From Natrinema pallidum DSM 3751 (GTDB lineage: Archaea; Halobacteriota; Halobacteria; Halobacteriales; Natrialbaceae), in contig NZ_AOII01000095.1 in the NCBI RefSeq assembly GCF_000337615.1, forward strand, positions 1-56,049: a DNA stretch of 56,049 nt, written 5' to 3'. The notes beneath the pieces were generated by a model. It saw only the letters and a program-made list of their open reading frames with translations, had not been told where the DNA came from and made no database searches. The first letter of the stretch is position 1. Every line of letters starts with the position of its first letter. The translations under genes were made by a program, and so were the position numbers. Positions 1 through 8,879 of this stretch are shown here, piece by piece.

Positions 1-2
1 AA

Positions 3-599
3 TTAGCCCTTGCTGAGGGTGCATATCTCCCCGATTGGCCGCCTGCTACGAGACAGTGGCGAAATTTACTGGGGCTAAACACGTACAGAAATACCAAATC
101 GATCCGCTGGAAGTGTGATGAATTGGTTTGAGGGATACTGCTTGATGAGGGGAGAACACTCAATTATTCATGGTATCTATTACCATACGGAATGGCGGCA
201 TTCTACCGAGGCGGCGAGGAACGGGTCAACGTCTTTGAGGTCGATGAGAGGTATCTGTTCAAGCATTATTTTGACAACGAGGAGGTGTTCGATCGCCTCA
301 AGCACTACTACAACAACCAGCATTATCGCTTCGAAGTCCCTCCGGACGAATTTACCCAGCTCCGATCGTTCCTCAGTGATCAAGGATACGGGCTAGTCAT
401 CATCGATACGATCGAAGAATTCGTCGTCGTGGTGCAAAAATACACGACCCATCCCGACAACATTTTTAAACAGTCCGTGATCCAGCGCAGCGTCAGTAAC
501 TACAATTGTTTCTTGCTCACAGACCAAGCAGCGGTCGAACAGGCAACCCGTGACCACGCGACTCGGCTCATTGACACCGACCTAGCCAATCCATTCTAA
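3..599 (+). pseudogene. Unknown haloarchaeal protein, 5' partial, interrupted by an in-frame TGA
   Basis: The frame is open from the window edge to a TGA at 129-131 and then open again to 599. The residues on both sides of the stop look like ordinary protein (RWKCDELV before, then LLDEGRTLNYSWYLLPYG). This suggests one gene with a nonsense codon. Alternatively, it is the tail of one gene followed by an intact 135-residue protein starting at ATG 192. The downstream part is rich in Phe, Tyr and Val and ends in DTDLANPF. I see no catalytic motif, signal peptide or membrane segment and do not recognise the family. Confidence 0.5.
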
Positions 600-615
600 A
601 CGAGAAACAACAGAA

Positions 616-1056
616 TCACAGCGTTCGAGGATCCGGCTCAACGATACTGGCAAACGCAACGTTCTGTTGCACCTGTTCGATCTCGACAGTCGGTACCTCA
701 CCGGGCTGAGCCTCCGGAACAATCACGACGTACCCACGGTCCACCTTCGCGATGCCATCCCCCTGGTCGCCAACCGCCTCAACCGACACGTCTCGAATTT
801 CACCCTCCTCAACGGGTGGCTCAGGAGAACCGTGTTCACCGACAGCTGAGGAAGATCCTGACGGCGAATCTGAAAGCTGGGACTCGGATCGGGCTGTTGT
901 ACCCTCGGCTTCGAGAACGGCGATTCGATACGTCTCACCGGGCTGGATAGCGTCGTGACGCACCTCACTCGTGGGAACCTCGAATGTGTAGCTCTCGTCG
1001 TCGGACTCAATAGTCGCAGTGAATACCGAGCGAAGGGTGTCAGGGATATCGACCAT
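616..1056 (-). CDS. TRAM domain protein
   Basis: A 146-residue acidic protein. The C-terminal 55 residues (DVSVEAVGDQGDGIAKVDRG and following) form a TRAM domain, a small beta-barrel that binds RNA in tRNA-modifying enzymes and in archaeal stand-alone TRAM proteins proposed to act as RNA chaperones. The N-terminal part (MVDIPDTLRSVF) is the usual lead-in of haloarchaeal TRAM proteins and sets the start at 1056; a longer frame would run into the gene upstream. A low-complexity Ser/Pro/Glu linker lies at about residues 55-85. It is co-directional with the next gene upstream, 46 bp away. Family assignment is firm; the role here is inferred. Confidence 0.85.
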   Translation of the reverse strand: MVDIPDTLRSVFTATIESDDESYTFEVPTSEVRHDAIQPGETYRIAVLEAEGTTARSESQLSDSPSGSSSAVGEHGSPEPPVEEGEIRDVSVEAVGDQGDGIAKVDRGYVVIVPEAQPGEVPTVEIEQVQQNVAFASIVEPDPRTL

Positions 1057-1102
1057 CAAGAGAAGATTCAGCATCCGACGCAAATAGTCGTTCCTCACGC
1101 CG

Positions 1103-1678
1103 TCAGTCGGGCGCGTAGGCATCCTCAATATAGTCACGAAGGTCCTCGGGCGTCGTCCACGTGTACGCACGGTCCACCCGCTCCATCGAGAGGAGATAGT
1201 GTGCGAACATCCCGTCGTAGGCCGCGTACTGTTCCCTCTCGGTCTCGTAGGTTCGATAAAACGCTCGCGTTCGCTCCCGATAGGTCGGCTGATCGATGTA
1301 ACCCGCTTCCCACGCGTGCCCGCCCTGGGAGTGTTCGTACACCCCCACGATATGATCCGCGTAGCTGACCAGCAGCTTGAATTTCGAAGTGAAGAACTCC
1401 GAGATGTCCAGAATATCGTCCATCAGGAACGCGTCGACCCCGTCATCGGAGTTCGAGGCTGCGGCATCACTCGCGAGTTGGTCGCGAACAGCCTCCAATC
1501 GTGTCCGCTCCTCCTCACCGTAGGAACCGAGTACGAAGTAGGACGTGTTGTTGATGAACTGTCCGAGATCCTCGTGCATCGCGGTCTGAATCGCCTCGAC
1601 CCGTTCGGGTGTGAGCGTCTCGCCCGGCTGGTCACCCAATTTGTCGATGATTGCACGGGTAGCGTCGTCGTTGGTCAT
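1103..1678 (-). CDS. Hypothetical acidic alpha-helical protein
   Basis: A 191-residue protein starting at ATG 1678 (MTNDDATRAIIDKLGDQPGE); a GTG nine bases upstream is the alternative. It appears to be entirely helical and has many Tyr, Glu and Asp residues. No membrane segment, metal site or Walker motif is visible. It lies directly upstream of the TRAM gene on the same strand and is probably co-transcribed with it. It diverges from the HTH gene at 1811, so the 130-bp gap should hold both promoters. I recall similar unnamed proteins in haloarchaea but no function. Confidence 0.75.
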   Translation of the reverse strand: MTNDDATRAIIDKLGDQPGETLTPERVEAIQTAMHEDLGQFINNTSYFVLGSYGEEERTRLEAVRDQLASDAAASNSDDGVDAFLMDDILDISEFFTSKFKLLVSYADHIVGVYEHSQGGHAWEAGYIDQPTYRERTRAFYRTYETEREQYAAYDGMFAHYLLSMERVDRAYTWTTPEDLRDYIEDAYAPD

Positions 1679-1810
1679 ACTGGGCACCAGTCACCACCGC
1701 CACCTAACGGTACGGAAATCCGACTGGACGTGGAATACGCAAGCACTCTGACCACCACTTCGGAATTCACCGAAATGGTTATCCGACCGGGGGACAAATA
1801 CTGATACACA

Positions 1811-2242
1811 ATGTCCCGGCCTGACGCCACCCCGCTCACGCCAGCCGAGAACGCGGCTGGCCTCGATCCGATCGCAGCGTTGAGTGTCCTCGACGACACG
1901 ACCCGCGCGAATATCATCGGGACGATTGTCGGTCACCCGAAAGGCGCGCCCTCGAAGAAGGAACTCGAATACTACAATCCGAGTATCGCAGCGTCAACGC
2001 TCACCGACCACCTCATCCGGCTGGAGGAAGTGGGACTGATCGAGGCCATCGAACGAGATCGTGAAGGGCTCGAACGGGGCCAGCCGTACCGGTTCTTTCA
2101 GCTCACCGACGCCGCACGCGAGCTGTTCGACCGGAACAACCTCTTCGATCCCGACGCATACCGAGAACTGTTCGCTGAAGTCGAGAAAACAGACGAAATC
2201 AAGGGCGCCGAGGGCGTCGAGCGGCCGAACGGCCGGAATTGA
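1811..2242 (+). CDS. ArsR-like winged-helix transcriptional regulator
   Basis: A 143-residue DNA-binding protein. Residues 22-95 read as a winged helix: ALSVLDDTTRANIIGTIV is helix 1, SIAASTLTDHLIRLEEVGLI is the recognition helix and following strand, and QPYRFFQLTDAARELF is the wing. No cysteine metal-sensing site is seen, so the ligand is unknown. It diverges from the gene pair at 1678-616 and may regulate it through the shared intergenic region. Confidence 0.85.
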   Translation: MSRPDATPLTPAENAAGLDPIAALSVLDDTTRANIIGTIVGHPKGAPSKKELEYYNPSIAASTLTDHLIRLEEVGLIEAIERDREGLERGQPYRFFQLTDAARELFDRNNLFDPDAYRELFAEVEKTDEIKGAEGVERPNGRN

Positions 2243-2443
2243 AACCACCTTCGGAGCGCACGTATTGCCGGACGGAAAGCTCGACATCCGGAATACTTTG
2301 AAAGCGTGATTGGAGCAAAGCCGCCAAGAGAAATTAGTCTCGATTTTGATTCAGGACAAATGAATCGTAACAGAAGGCATGCATCAATTCCATCCTCCGA
2401 GGCTGTGTTGAGTTGAGTAAAGAGGATCTCCGAACGTTCAGAG

Positions 2444-3214
2444 TTAATTATTCGCCAGTCGAACTTCTTCTCGCAGGTTCCAAAGAATCTCGGTCAAATC
2501 GGTCGCGTCGTCACGCATCGCTTCGAGGTCGTTATCGGAGACTCCAATTCGGACGGAGTGGGCCTGTGAATTCCCTTGCTCCCTGAATTCTTCAATCCGG
2601 TTGACGAGGTCATTGTCTAGCTGTCTTGAGTAGTGATTCAGATTGGAAATCTCGCCCCGAAAATTGCTGCAGAGCCTGCCCAACCCGTGAAACCGTCTGT
2701 GACTCGTGTTATAGTACAGGTTAATCCTTACACCGCCGAACTCGGTCCGCAGAACGTCGATAATCAAGTTTTCAAACAGCTTCCTAGTCAGGACGAGGGT
2801 ACCATCGTTGATGGCGTTCCGGTAGGATCTGTTGATGTTGGTGACGAGTAGTTCATAGTCTTCGTTGTCCACTCGGTCGGTGTCGATGAATCGTCCACCA
2901 CGGACTCCGTATTGCCCCCACTCTCCTGCTATCCGGCCGAACGTTCGGAAACCTGCGCGGCTGAGAAAGTAGAGGGTGTGCAGCGATTCTTGTGAGACTG
3001 TTGTGATGAGTCCCTCTTCATGTAATTCTGCGAAATGTGCTGCTACAGTTGTCTCACTCATTGGGAGCTCGTTGATACTGAACAAGTCCTGTATGTCCTG
3101 TACCGCTACGGTGTCTTCTTCACAGTAGGAATGCAGATAGTAGATCGCTAGGCCGACGATATCCCTGTTTGAATCGGCGTTTGTACCGTCGAGAAATTGG
3201 CTGAATGAGTACAT
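2444..3214 (-). CDS. HTH protein with HEPN/DUF4145-like C-terminus
   Basis: A 256-residue protein. Residues 10-90 look like a winged helix (SETTVAAHFAELHEEGLITT, then an LYFLSRAGF wing). The C-terminal half is helical. It ends with a REQGNSQAHSVRIG segment followed by a long helix, which resembles the Arg...His region closing DUF4145/HEPN-like domains. HEPN domains are often RNases or sensors in defence and toxin systems, but the catalytic spacing here is not the canonical RxxxxH, so activity is uncertain. The gene has visibly lower G+C and more AT-rich codons than its neighbours, like the next two genes, which suggests recent acquisition. Confidence 0.6.
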   Translation of the reverse strand: MYSFSQFLDGTNADSNRDIVGLAIYYLHSYCEEDTVAVQDIQDLFSINELPMSETTVAAHFAELHEEGLITTVSQESLHTLYFLSRAGFRTFGRIAGEWGQYGVRGGRFIDTDRVDNEDYELLVTNINRSYRNAINDGTLVLTRKLFENLIIDVLRTEFGGVRINLYYNTSHRRFHGLGRLCSNFRGEISNLNHYSRQLDNDLVNRIEEFREQGNSQAHSVRIGVSDNDLEAMRDDATDLTEILWNLREEVRLANN

Positions 3215-3386
3215 AGTTCGCTAATATGGGTGTTAGTATCTTGAATCTGTGTAAACGCCGAGAATGGCCGTTTTAGCTGGAGCGCCAACTGAATCCTAAA
3301 ATCCCTTTCGGGAATCTGCTACTAGTCAATCTGTCTATAAGGGAAATTATTTCTCACCTCGATAGTTACCCACAATCAGTTCAGTA

Positions 3387-3815
3387 ATGACGGGAGAAAG
3401 TATCCTTGGACGTCTTATTCCCCAGTTCTGGAGCAGTATCGGGTTCCGTAACAGCATCCGGAACGAGTACAAGCAGATGCGATCCTCTCTCCGCCACGAC
3501 AATACAATCCAAGTTCCATTCGATTTTCCGGACAGAGGCCATAGGTTAGGCGATAAAGCCGAGGACGTGCACTTGGAGGTTATCCGGGCAATTGAGAAAG
3601 CGTCGAGCGATAGTGAGGAAATTTTAGGGAGAACGCAGTCAGTAGAGCATACGATTCCAGAGAACAGGACTGAAGATGTTCAGGCCGAGATTGCGCGAGC
3701 GATCAGGGCCATCGATCGACAAAATTGGAAGTCTCGCGGATGGTGGGCCCTGTTCGTTCTTATCCTGTTACTGGTGGTGAGCGCGACGATTATACTGCCC
3801 CAGCTGCTCGCCTAA
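3387..3815 (+). CDS. Small C-terminally anchored membrane protein
   Basis: A 142-residue protein. Residues 1-115 are charged and mostly helical (RAIEKASSDSEEILGRTQSV, EIARAIRAIDRQNW). One strong transmembrane helix closes the protein (WWALFVLILLLVVSATIILP, residues 117-140), so the body probably faces the cytoplasm. It lies 62 bp upstream of the DUF2971 gene on the same strand and shares its lower-G+C composition, so the two probably form one unit. Family not recognised. Confidence 0.65.
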   Translation: MTGESILGRLIPQFWSSIGFRNSIRNEYKQMRSSLRHDNTIQVPFDFPDRGHRLGDKAEDVHLEVIRAIEKASSDSEEILGRTQSVEHTIPENRTEDVQAEIARAIRAIDRQNWKSRGWWALFVLILLLVVSATIILPQLLA

Positions 3816-3877
3816 ATCCGCCAAAGGTTCATTGCTGGTTCGCTAAGTTAACGCAGCCTTCAGACATCAAATAACAC

Positions 3878-4996
3878 ATGACGGACGAACCTGCTGAATT
3901 GAGCGGCCTCCCTACGAATGAACCTCTTGCTTTCAAGGATTGGCGTTGGATGCTTCCCTCAGACCGTATGGTAATCCGCCGGTACAAGAGCTTCTGTTAC
4001 TTTAAAAAGGTCATTGAGGACCAGGAGTTCCGATTCGGACCGGCCATTGATTACCAAGATGACGACCCGTTAGAAGGCCAAGCGACAGAGCCAGTGCGTG
4101 AAGATGAGAGACGAGGGAGTGAGCGCATGGCGGAGTCCATCTCACTGTCTGATGGTGAAGAAATCGATTATGCAGGCGGGATGGAAAACTTCCGGCAAGG
4201 GTCGCAGGAGCAGTACTTCCTGAATTGCTGGCGTATCGGAACAGACGAGGATCCACGATTTTGGGAGAAATTTACACCGAATGGAGATGGCGTTGCAATC
4301 GAGACCACCGTAGGACAGCTCAAACACGCCCTTATGACGGACTTGGAGATGTATATGGGTCTGGTCCGGTATGTCGACCAGCAGCGGCATTTTATCCCCT
4401 CAACCCCGCCAGCAAGTTATTTCTACAAGAACACGCCCTTCACGATCGAGAACGAGTTCCGTGCTCTTCTCTACGAAGGCCCAAACCAAGTGATGGATCT
4501 GCATGGCCGAGATTGGGACACGCCAGACCACAGTCCACATCATTTCGTTGAAGCGGATCTTAATGAAATTATCAACCGGGTTATCGTTTCACCGGACACA
4601 GACGAGGAGTTCCGCGAGCAAGTGCGAGAGGTTCTCGAAACGAATGGCTTTGATATTCCTGTAGATATATCTAGGTTAGCGTGGGATCGAGAACCGGGTG
4701 CAGGTCACGTGCTTCACGGAAATGACGACTTCGACGGCGACAAGGAGGCAATCGATTCACAACTCACAGAAGAACTCCATGCCACCGATTGGTTCATCTG
4801 GGACGTCGTCGACGTCGTGGAAATCTGCCCTCCCAAGGCACCCACGGAAATTCCACTTCCCTTTGCCCATTTCGAGGTCTATCGATACACTGGAACACCG
4901 CCAGACCCAGAAACCTATGGCCAAGGTCACCTGAACTATGTGACTGAAGTCCACCGATTTGAGCAGGAAGGGCCAGTCGAACTCGAGTACGACTGA
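3878..4996 (+). CDS. DUF2971 family protein
   Basis: A 372-residue protein matching the layout of DUF2971. It has an N-terminal YKSFCYFKKVIEDQEFRFGP block followed by DDPLEG. A central NCWRIGTDEDPRFWEKF block is followed by GVAIETTVGQLKHAL. Then come FYKNTPFTIENEFRALL and a C-terminal VIVSPDTDEEFREQV. The biochemical role of DUF2971 is not established; members often sit in phage-defence or mobile islands. With the membrane protein upstream and the HEPN-like protein in divergent orientation it makes a plausible defence module. That functional reading is inference. Confidence 0.75.
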   Translation: MTDEPAELSGLPTNEPLAFKDWRWMLPSDRMVIRRYKSFCYFKKVIEDQEFRFGPAIDYQDDDPLEGQATEPVREDERRGSERMAESISLSDGEEIDYAGGMENFRQGSQEQYFLNCWRIGTDEDPRFWEKFTPNGDGVAIETTVGQLKHALMTDLEMYMGLVRYVDQQRHFIPSTPPASYFYKNTPFTIENEFRALLYEGPNQVMDLHGRDWDTPDHSPHHFVEADLNEIINRVIVSPDTDEEFREQVREVLETNGFDIPVDISRLAWDREPGAGHVLHGNDDFDGDKEAIDSQLTEELHATDWFIWDVVDVVEICPPKAPTEIPLPFAHFEVYRYTGTPPDPETYGQGHLNYVTEVHRFEQEGPVELEYD

Positions 4997-5137
4997 TTCA
5001 TGGGTCAGAGTATTCAGTTGACCGTCGACACATTTAGAACTCTGACAAGAGGCCTGCATCTCTACCGGTGATTCAGCGACCACCTCAGTTCTACATACTT
5101 GTTAATCTTAAGAATAAGGTTAAGTTCACCTCTGGCG

Positions 5138-6154
5138 TCATAAGAGATGACGTTCGCGGCGAATCTTTCCCTTCTTGACAGTGATGGTTTCAACGCTTGG
5201 CGCAAGGTCGCTGGTCAGTCGTTCTGTTGCACCACCACAGAACGCGGAGCAGCCATTCAAAGTCTTCTCAGCGTTCGTATGAAGATGGCCGATAGCAAGC
5301 CCGTCAATCGAAATCGTGCTCTCTTTGAGTACTTCCTGAAGGTGACAATCAGGGTTCGGGCTCCCCGTAAGCGGTGCGACCGACTGATGCATACAGAGGA
5401 GGGTCACAACTCCGTTTGGTGGGCGTTCGAATCCGAGTTGACCACTATCCCATGATTTCTGATGGTCAACGCCGTAGAGTGCCACGGCATCACCGATCAC
5501 AACGGGCCGGGAGCGGAGGTGCGTGGCTAACCCTGCATCACTGAACTGTTCCAGGAAGACACGTCCTGTCTTCCCTGCATGATTGCCGTAGATGTAATAG
5601 AAGGGAATCTCGGCGTTCGCCAGATCGGTGAGTGCATCATGGCACGCCTCTTCAATTTCATCTGAAATTCCGTTCTTCGTATCGTTGTGGAAGACGTCAC
5701 CGGTATGGATGACGGCATCGACCCGCTGTTCGATTGCAATGTCAATCGCGGCGTTGAATCCAGCGACTGTATCGATCTGCCAGGAATTGTTCTTATATCC
5801 GCCTGTCTCCTTCCCCAAGTGGGTATCGGTCAGATAGAGCAGCTTTGCGCGGCGTTCGTTCGGTCGAACGCCTTTGTGTTCGATTTCAAGTTTGCTCGTC
5901 CCGTGGAGTTCTCGGCCAGCTGGCCATACCTCCCCATATGCAGAATGAAGTTTGTACCAGTGTCCTTCCTGCCAGTGGTAGTCCCGTCCATTCTTGCTTT
6001 TCGTCCAGACAGTAAACGTAAATTGCGTCCCGTCGACGTCTTCCACGGTCATCTCAAACGCACGTCTTGAACCTACTCCCGATCTGGAGGACACCACCTT
6101 GACCGTAATGTCGAGATGCTGCTTTTTTCGAATATCAGCATAGACGTTCTCCAT
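5138..6154 (-). CDS. Mre11/SbcD-like metallophosphoesterase with N-terminal OB-like domain
   Basis: A 338-residue protein. All calcineurin-type phosphoesterase motifs are present in order: TDTHLG (D-x-H), GDVFHND, YGNHAGK, CMHQS and GHLHTN. This is the two-metal site of Mre11/SbcD nucleases and YfcE-type phosphodiesterases. The first 110 residues (DITVKVVSSRSG, DVDGTQFTFTVWTKS) read as a beta-barrel typical of nucleic-acid binding, so a DNA or RNA substrate is likely. ATG 6154 is preferred to the GTG at 6181. No Rad50 partner is encoded here, so it is not a standard Mre11-Rad50 unit. It diverges from the ADP-ribosylglycohydrolase gene. Confidence 0.8.
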   Translation of the reverse strand: MENVYADIRKKQHLDITVKVVSSRSGVGSRRAFEMTVEDVDGTQFTFTVWTKSKNGRDYHWQEGHWYKLHSAYGEVWPAGRELHGTSKLEIEHKGVRPNERRAKLLYLTDTHLGKETGGYKNNSWQIDTVAGFNAAIDIAIEQRVDAVIHTGDVFHNDTKNGISDEIEEACHDALTDLANAEIPFYYIYGNHAGKTGRVFLEQFSDAGLATHLRSRPVVIGDAVALYGVDHQKSWDSGQLGFERPPNGVVTLLCMHQSVAPLTGSPNPDCHLQEVLKESTISIDGLAIGHLHTNAEKTLNGCSAFCGGATERLTSDLAPSVETITVKKGKIRRERHLL

Positions 6155-6220
6155 AGTGACTGCCTGTTCCTCTGCTATCACTGATTAATAGTTTTATCAC
6201 GTAGCCTCGAAGGTCGGGAT

Positions 6221-7159
6221 ATGTCGTTGACTGATACCGCTGCTGGCGCTCTTCTTGGGCTTGCGTGCGGTGATTCGCTCGGACGGCCGGTCGAATTTCA
6301 ATCCTCACAACAGATTGCGCAGAAGCATGGAACGGTCACAGAGATGCTGGCCAACGGAACCCACAATCAGCCAGCAGGAACGATCACGGACGATACCGAG
6401 ATGGCACTCTGTATCGCTCGGAGCCTCGACGAGCATCGAGCGGTCAGGCCCGACGATGTCGCTGAGCGCTTCGTCGCGTGGTACGACAGCGGCCCGTTCG
6501 ACATCGGCCTGATGACCAGCGATGCGCTCCAGAAAATCAAACACGACGGCTCCTGGCGCGACGCCGGCCAGCAGGTCTGGGAGTCGCGTCCGGAAGGCAG
6601 CAACGCCGGGAATGGAAGCGTCATGCGCTGTGCGCCGTACGCGCTCGCGTTTCGAGACGATTGGGACACGCTTGCGCGCGTCAGCAGACTCTCCTCGTCG
6701 ATTACGCACGCTGATCCGCGCTGCACGTACGGGTGCGCCGTGCTGAACCTCACTCTGGCGGGTGTCCTGGCCGAGCGAGAGACGCCACTCGAAGACGCAT
6801 TGGCCCACGTCGAGGCGGATGCACCGGCGGAGCTCCTCGCTGCGTTACGACCGATTCCAGACGACACCAGTCTTGACTCCCTCCGCGCAAGTGGCTACGT
6901 CATCCATACCCTCCAAGCGGCGCTGTATCATGGACTTACTGCGGACACCGCGGAGGACGCGATTGTTTCTGCAGTCAACATGGGAGACGATACGGATACC
7001 GTCGGTGCAGTGACTGGTGCGATTGCAGGCGTGCGGTTCGGAGCCAGCGAACTCCCTGAGCGGTGGCTGGCAGAACTCGCGTGTAAGAATGAACTCGCCA
7101 CCCTCGGGTCGACACTAGCAACGACGGAGTTCGCGGTCGACGACGATCTCATTCGCTAG
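6221..7159 (+). CDS. ADP-ribosylglycohydrolase (DraG/ARH family)
   Basis: A 312-residue enzyme of the all-helical ARH/DraG fold, which removes ADP-ribose from modified proteins, nucleic acids or small molecules. The binuclear Mg site is visible: GTITDDTEMALCIARSL near residue 50 and NMGDDTDTVGAVTGAIAG near residue 250. GSVMRCAPYAL is the conserved central segment. The length fits the family. A T-rich box (TTTTAT at about 6190) lies about 30 bp before the ATG, so the transcript is probably nearly leaderless. Target unknown; no ADP-ribosyltransferase is seen in this window. Confidence 0.9.
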   Translation: MSLTDTAAGALLGLACGDSLGRPVEFQSSQQIAQKHGTVTEMLANGTHNQPAGTITDDTEMALCIARSLDEHRAVRPDDVAERFVAWYDSGPFDIGLMTSDALQKIKHDGSWRDAGQQVWESRPEGSNAGNGSVMRCAPYALAFRDDWDTLARVSRLSSSITHADPRCTYGCAVLNLTLAGVLAERETPLEDALAHVEADAPAELLAALRPIPDDTSLDSLRASGYVIHTLQAALYHGLTADTAEDAIVSAVNMGDDTDTVGAVTGAIAGVRFGASELPERWLAELACKNELATLGSTLATTEFAVDDDLIR

Positions 7160-7270
7160 CCCTCTCTCGAATGGTCGTCCGCTTGGCAGTCCTCAATTGC
7201 TAAGATTAAGATTAAGCTTTAGTTTAACCGGCATTTTGCGGGCGTCTGTTGAAAAGCACCATATGAGTGG

Positions 7271-7801
7271 ATGGACAAAACGCCGTATCGAATGTATCGT
7301 CTTGGACATTATGGCGTCGCCCTCCTGGCGTACGCGCCCATCGCGTTCATCCTGCTCGTTCTCGGATTCCGCGAACTGGCGATTGCCGGCGGAGTCGGCG
7401 CGGTGGTACTCGCGATGGTCCCGGATTACGATCAGCGAGTGCCCGGAATCACACACCGCGGGCCCACCCATACGGTCTGGTTCGCCGTCCTCGTCGGCAT
7501 CGTCCTCGGGGTTGGTGGTGGCCTCGTGGGGAGTCCGCAAGGTGTTCTCGCGGCGGCTGGACTCGCTGTCTTTGCGTTTCTCGTCGGCACAGTCGTAACT
7601 CTCTCCCACATCGCGGCAGATGCCCTCACGCCAGCTGGCGTTCGGCCATTCACTCCCATCCGGACTCGGCGGTACACCTACAACCTCACGAAGGCAAAGA
7701 ATCCGATCGCTAACTATGGACTCCTCGGATTGGGAGTGCTCGTGAGCGCTCTGGTGCTCGTGGTCGGCTCCGGTCTCGGCGAGTACCTGAGCCAACTCTA
7801 A
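7271..7801 (+). CDS. YdjM/DUF457-type membrane-bound metal-dependent hydrolase
   Basis: A 176-residue integral membrane protein with about four hydrophobic helices. The family hallmarks are LGHYGVALLAYAPIAF at the N-terminus, VPDYDQRVPGITHRGPTHT in the first loop and LSHIAADALTPAGVRPFTP in the third. The His and Asp residues are the presumed metal ligands. Related proteins usually start at a Met just before the GHYG block, so Met 8 (7292) is an alternative start. It follows the ADP-ribosylglycohydrolase gene by 111 bp. The substrate of this family is not established. Confidence 0.85.
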   Translation: MDKTPYRMYRLGHYGVALLAYAPIAFILLVLGFRELAIAGGVGAVVLAMVPDYDQRVPGITHRGPTHTVWFAVLVGIVLGVGGGLVGSPQGVLAAAGLAVFAFLVGTVVTLSHIAADALTPAGVRPFTPIRTRRYTYNLTKAKNPIANYGLLGLGVLVSALVLVVGSGLGEYLSQL

Positions 7802-7868
7802 CGTCTTCTAAGCGTTCTGTACGAGATGGCAACCCAGAGACGGGAGAAGAGACGTTACTGTTCTCGAT

Positions 7869-8771
7869 TCACTGACGAACCCAGGATTCGAACTCGCCGC
7901 GATGGCACGTCTCCCTATTTTGCTGATGTTGCGATCCGGACCTCGGGAGGCGTCCATCCGGTCGTGGGATACGCCCGGCCTTAATTTCGATGTCGACGCG
8001 ACGCAGATGTTTACAGCCGCCCTCGGGTTTGCGTTGTTGCCAGTCGAGACACGTACACGATTTGCTAATCACGTCGACATCGTAGATGTTCCCCGATGCA
8101 GCGTGGAGCTCGTACACACCGCCTTTCTCCAGTAGCGACACGTCCATCTCCTCCTCGCAGGCTCGTCGCGTCCGCGGGGCTAGCTCGTCGTCTGACGGCT
8201 CTGCTGAGACCGTGTCCGGGTTTGATTCGACGAGAGACTGCGTGTCCCTGGGTTCGACCCACCCGCCATCTGGAGAGAGGGCGGCGTCATCAGGTTCGAT
8301 TTGTCGAGCGAGCAGATCCTCGATGGGATGGTTGTAGGGGAAGAGAAAATGTACTTCGTGCCGACCGCGATGATCGTACGAGCCACAGGGGTCAGCCGGG
8401 CCGTCCCAGACTCGCCACGCGCCCAGCGCCGTCATTACCTCCAGGACCTGTCTCGGCATCTCGTCCTGGTCCGTCTGCTCATAGAACACGCGGAACCGGG
8501 TACAGTGCTCTTGGGGACCGACGTCGGTCCACCACTCGACCTCATCACTCCACTGATCGAACATCGCCGCGTCATTCCCGTATCCGACTGTGAGCCCTGG
8601 AACGCGAGGTTCGCCCGTATGCGTGTCGTCGGCGTTGTTTTCCAGCACCCGGAACACCGCGAATCGAAGGTGTTCGTGAAGGGGCTGGTCGGCACTATAA
8701 CCAACTTGCGGATGGCTCTCGATCGTCTGTCGCGCCTCGTCGAGGAGTAACTCGAGGGTATGTTCAGTCAT
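7869..8771 (-). CDS. SWIM zinc-finger protein
   Basis: A 300-residue protein. The SWIM finger CTCLDWQQRKPEGGCKH (CxCx11CxH) lies near residues 240-256; SWIM fingers bind DNA or proteins. The N-terminal 150 residues hold a separate conserved-looking alpha/beta domain (FDQWSDEVEWWTDVGP, HEVHFLFPYNHPIEDLLA). A Ser/Asp-rich linker joins the two. Start is ATG 8771 (MTEHTLELLLDEAR), 41 nt downstream of a T-box/stem-loop leader at 8812-8837. First gene in a minus-strand series sharing this leader type. Confidence 0.8.
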   Translation of the reverse strand: MTEHTLELLLDEARQTIESHPQVGYSADQPLHEHLRFAVFRVLENNADDTHTGEPRVPGLTVGYGNDAAMFDQWSDEVEWWTDVGPQEHCTRFRVFYEQTDQDEMPRQVLEVMTALGAWRVWDGPADPCGSYDHRGRHEVHFLFPYNHPIEDLLARQIEPDDAALSPDGGWVEPRDTQSLVESNPDTVSAEPSDDELAPRTRRACEEEMDVSLLEKGGVYELHAASGNIYDVDVISKSCTCLDWQQRKPEGGCKHLRRVDIEIKAGRIPRPDGRLPRSGSQHQQNRETCHRGEFESWVRQ

Positions 8772-8811
8772 GTTTATCCCGTTCTGGCCGACGCACGATC
8801 TCGCGCGCCGC

Positions 8812-8837
8812 CGCCCCTCAGGGGCGCAATAGAAACT
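8812..8837 (-). promoter_or_regulatory. T-box plus stem-loop leader, copy 1
   Basis: On the minus strand GTTTCTATT is followed by a palindrome CGCCCCTGAGGGGCG (8812-8826). It lies 41 nt upstream of the SWIM protein start. It belongs to a family of at least 15 similarly built elements in this window. Confidence 0.6.
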
Positions 8838-8879
8838 CACTGCGACGCGATCAGTTAGTTGTCGACGTGGTTCTCCAGC

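Noticed and set aside
5138-6154. Bona fide Mre11 of an Mre11-Rad50 complex
   Set aside because: The phosphoesterase motifs fit, but the Rad50 gene and Mre11 capping region are absent and an N-terminal OB-like domain is present, so it is annotated only as Mre11-like.
7193-7795. 200-residue minus-strand frame over the YdjM-like gene
   Set aside because: Antisense to a clear family member. Its translation has no fold-like pattern and no family resemblance.
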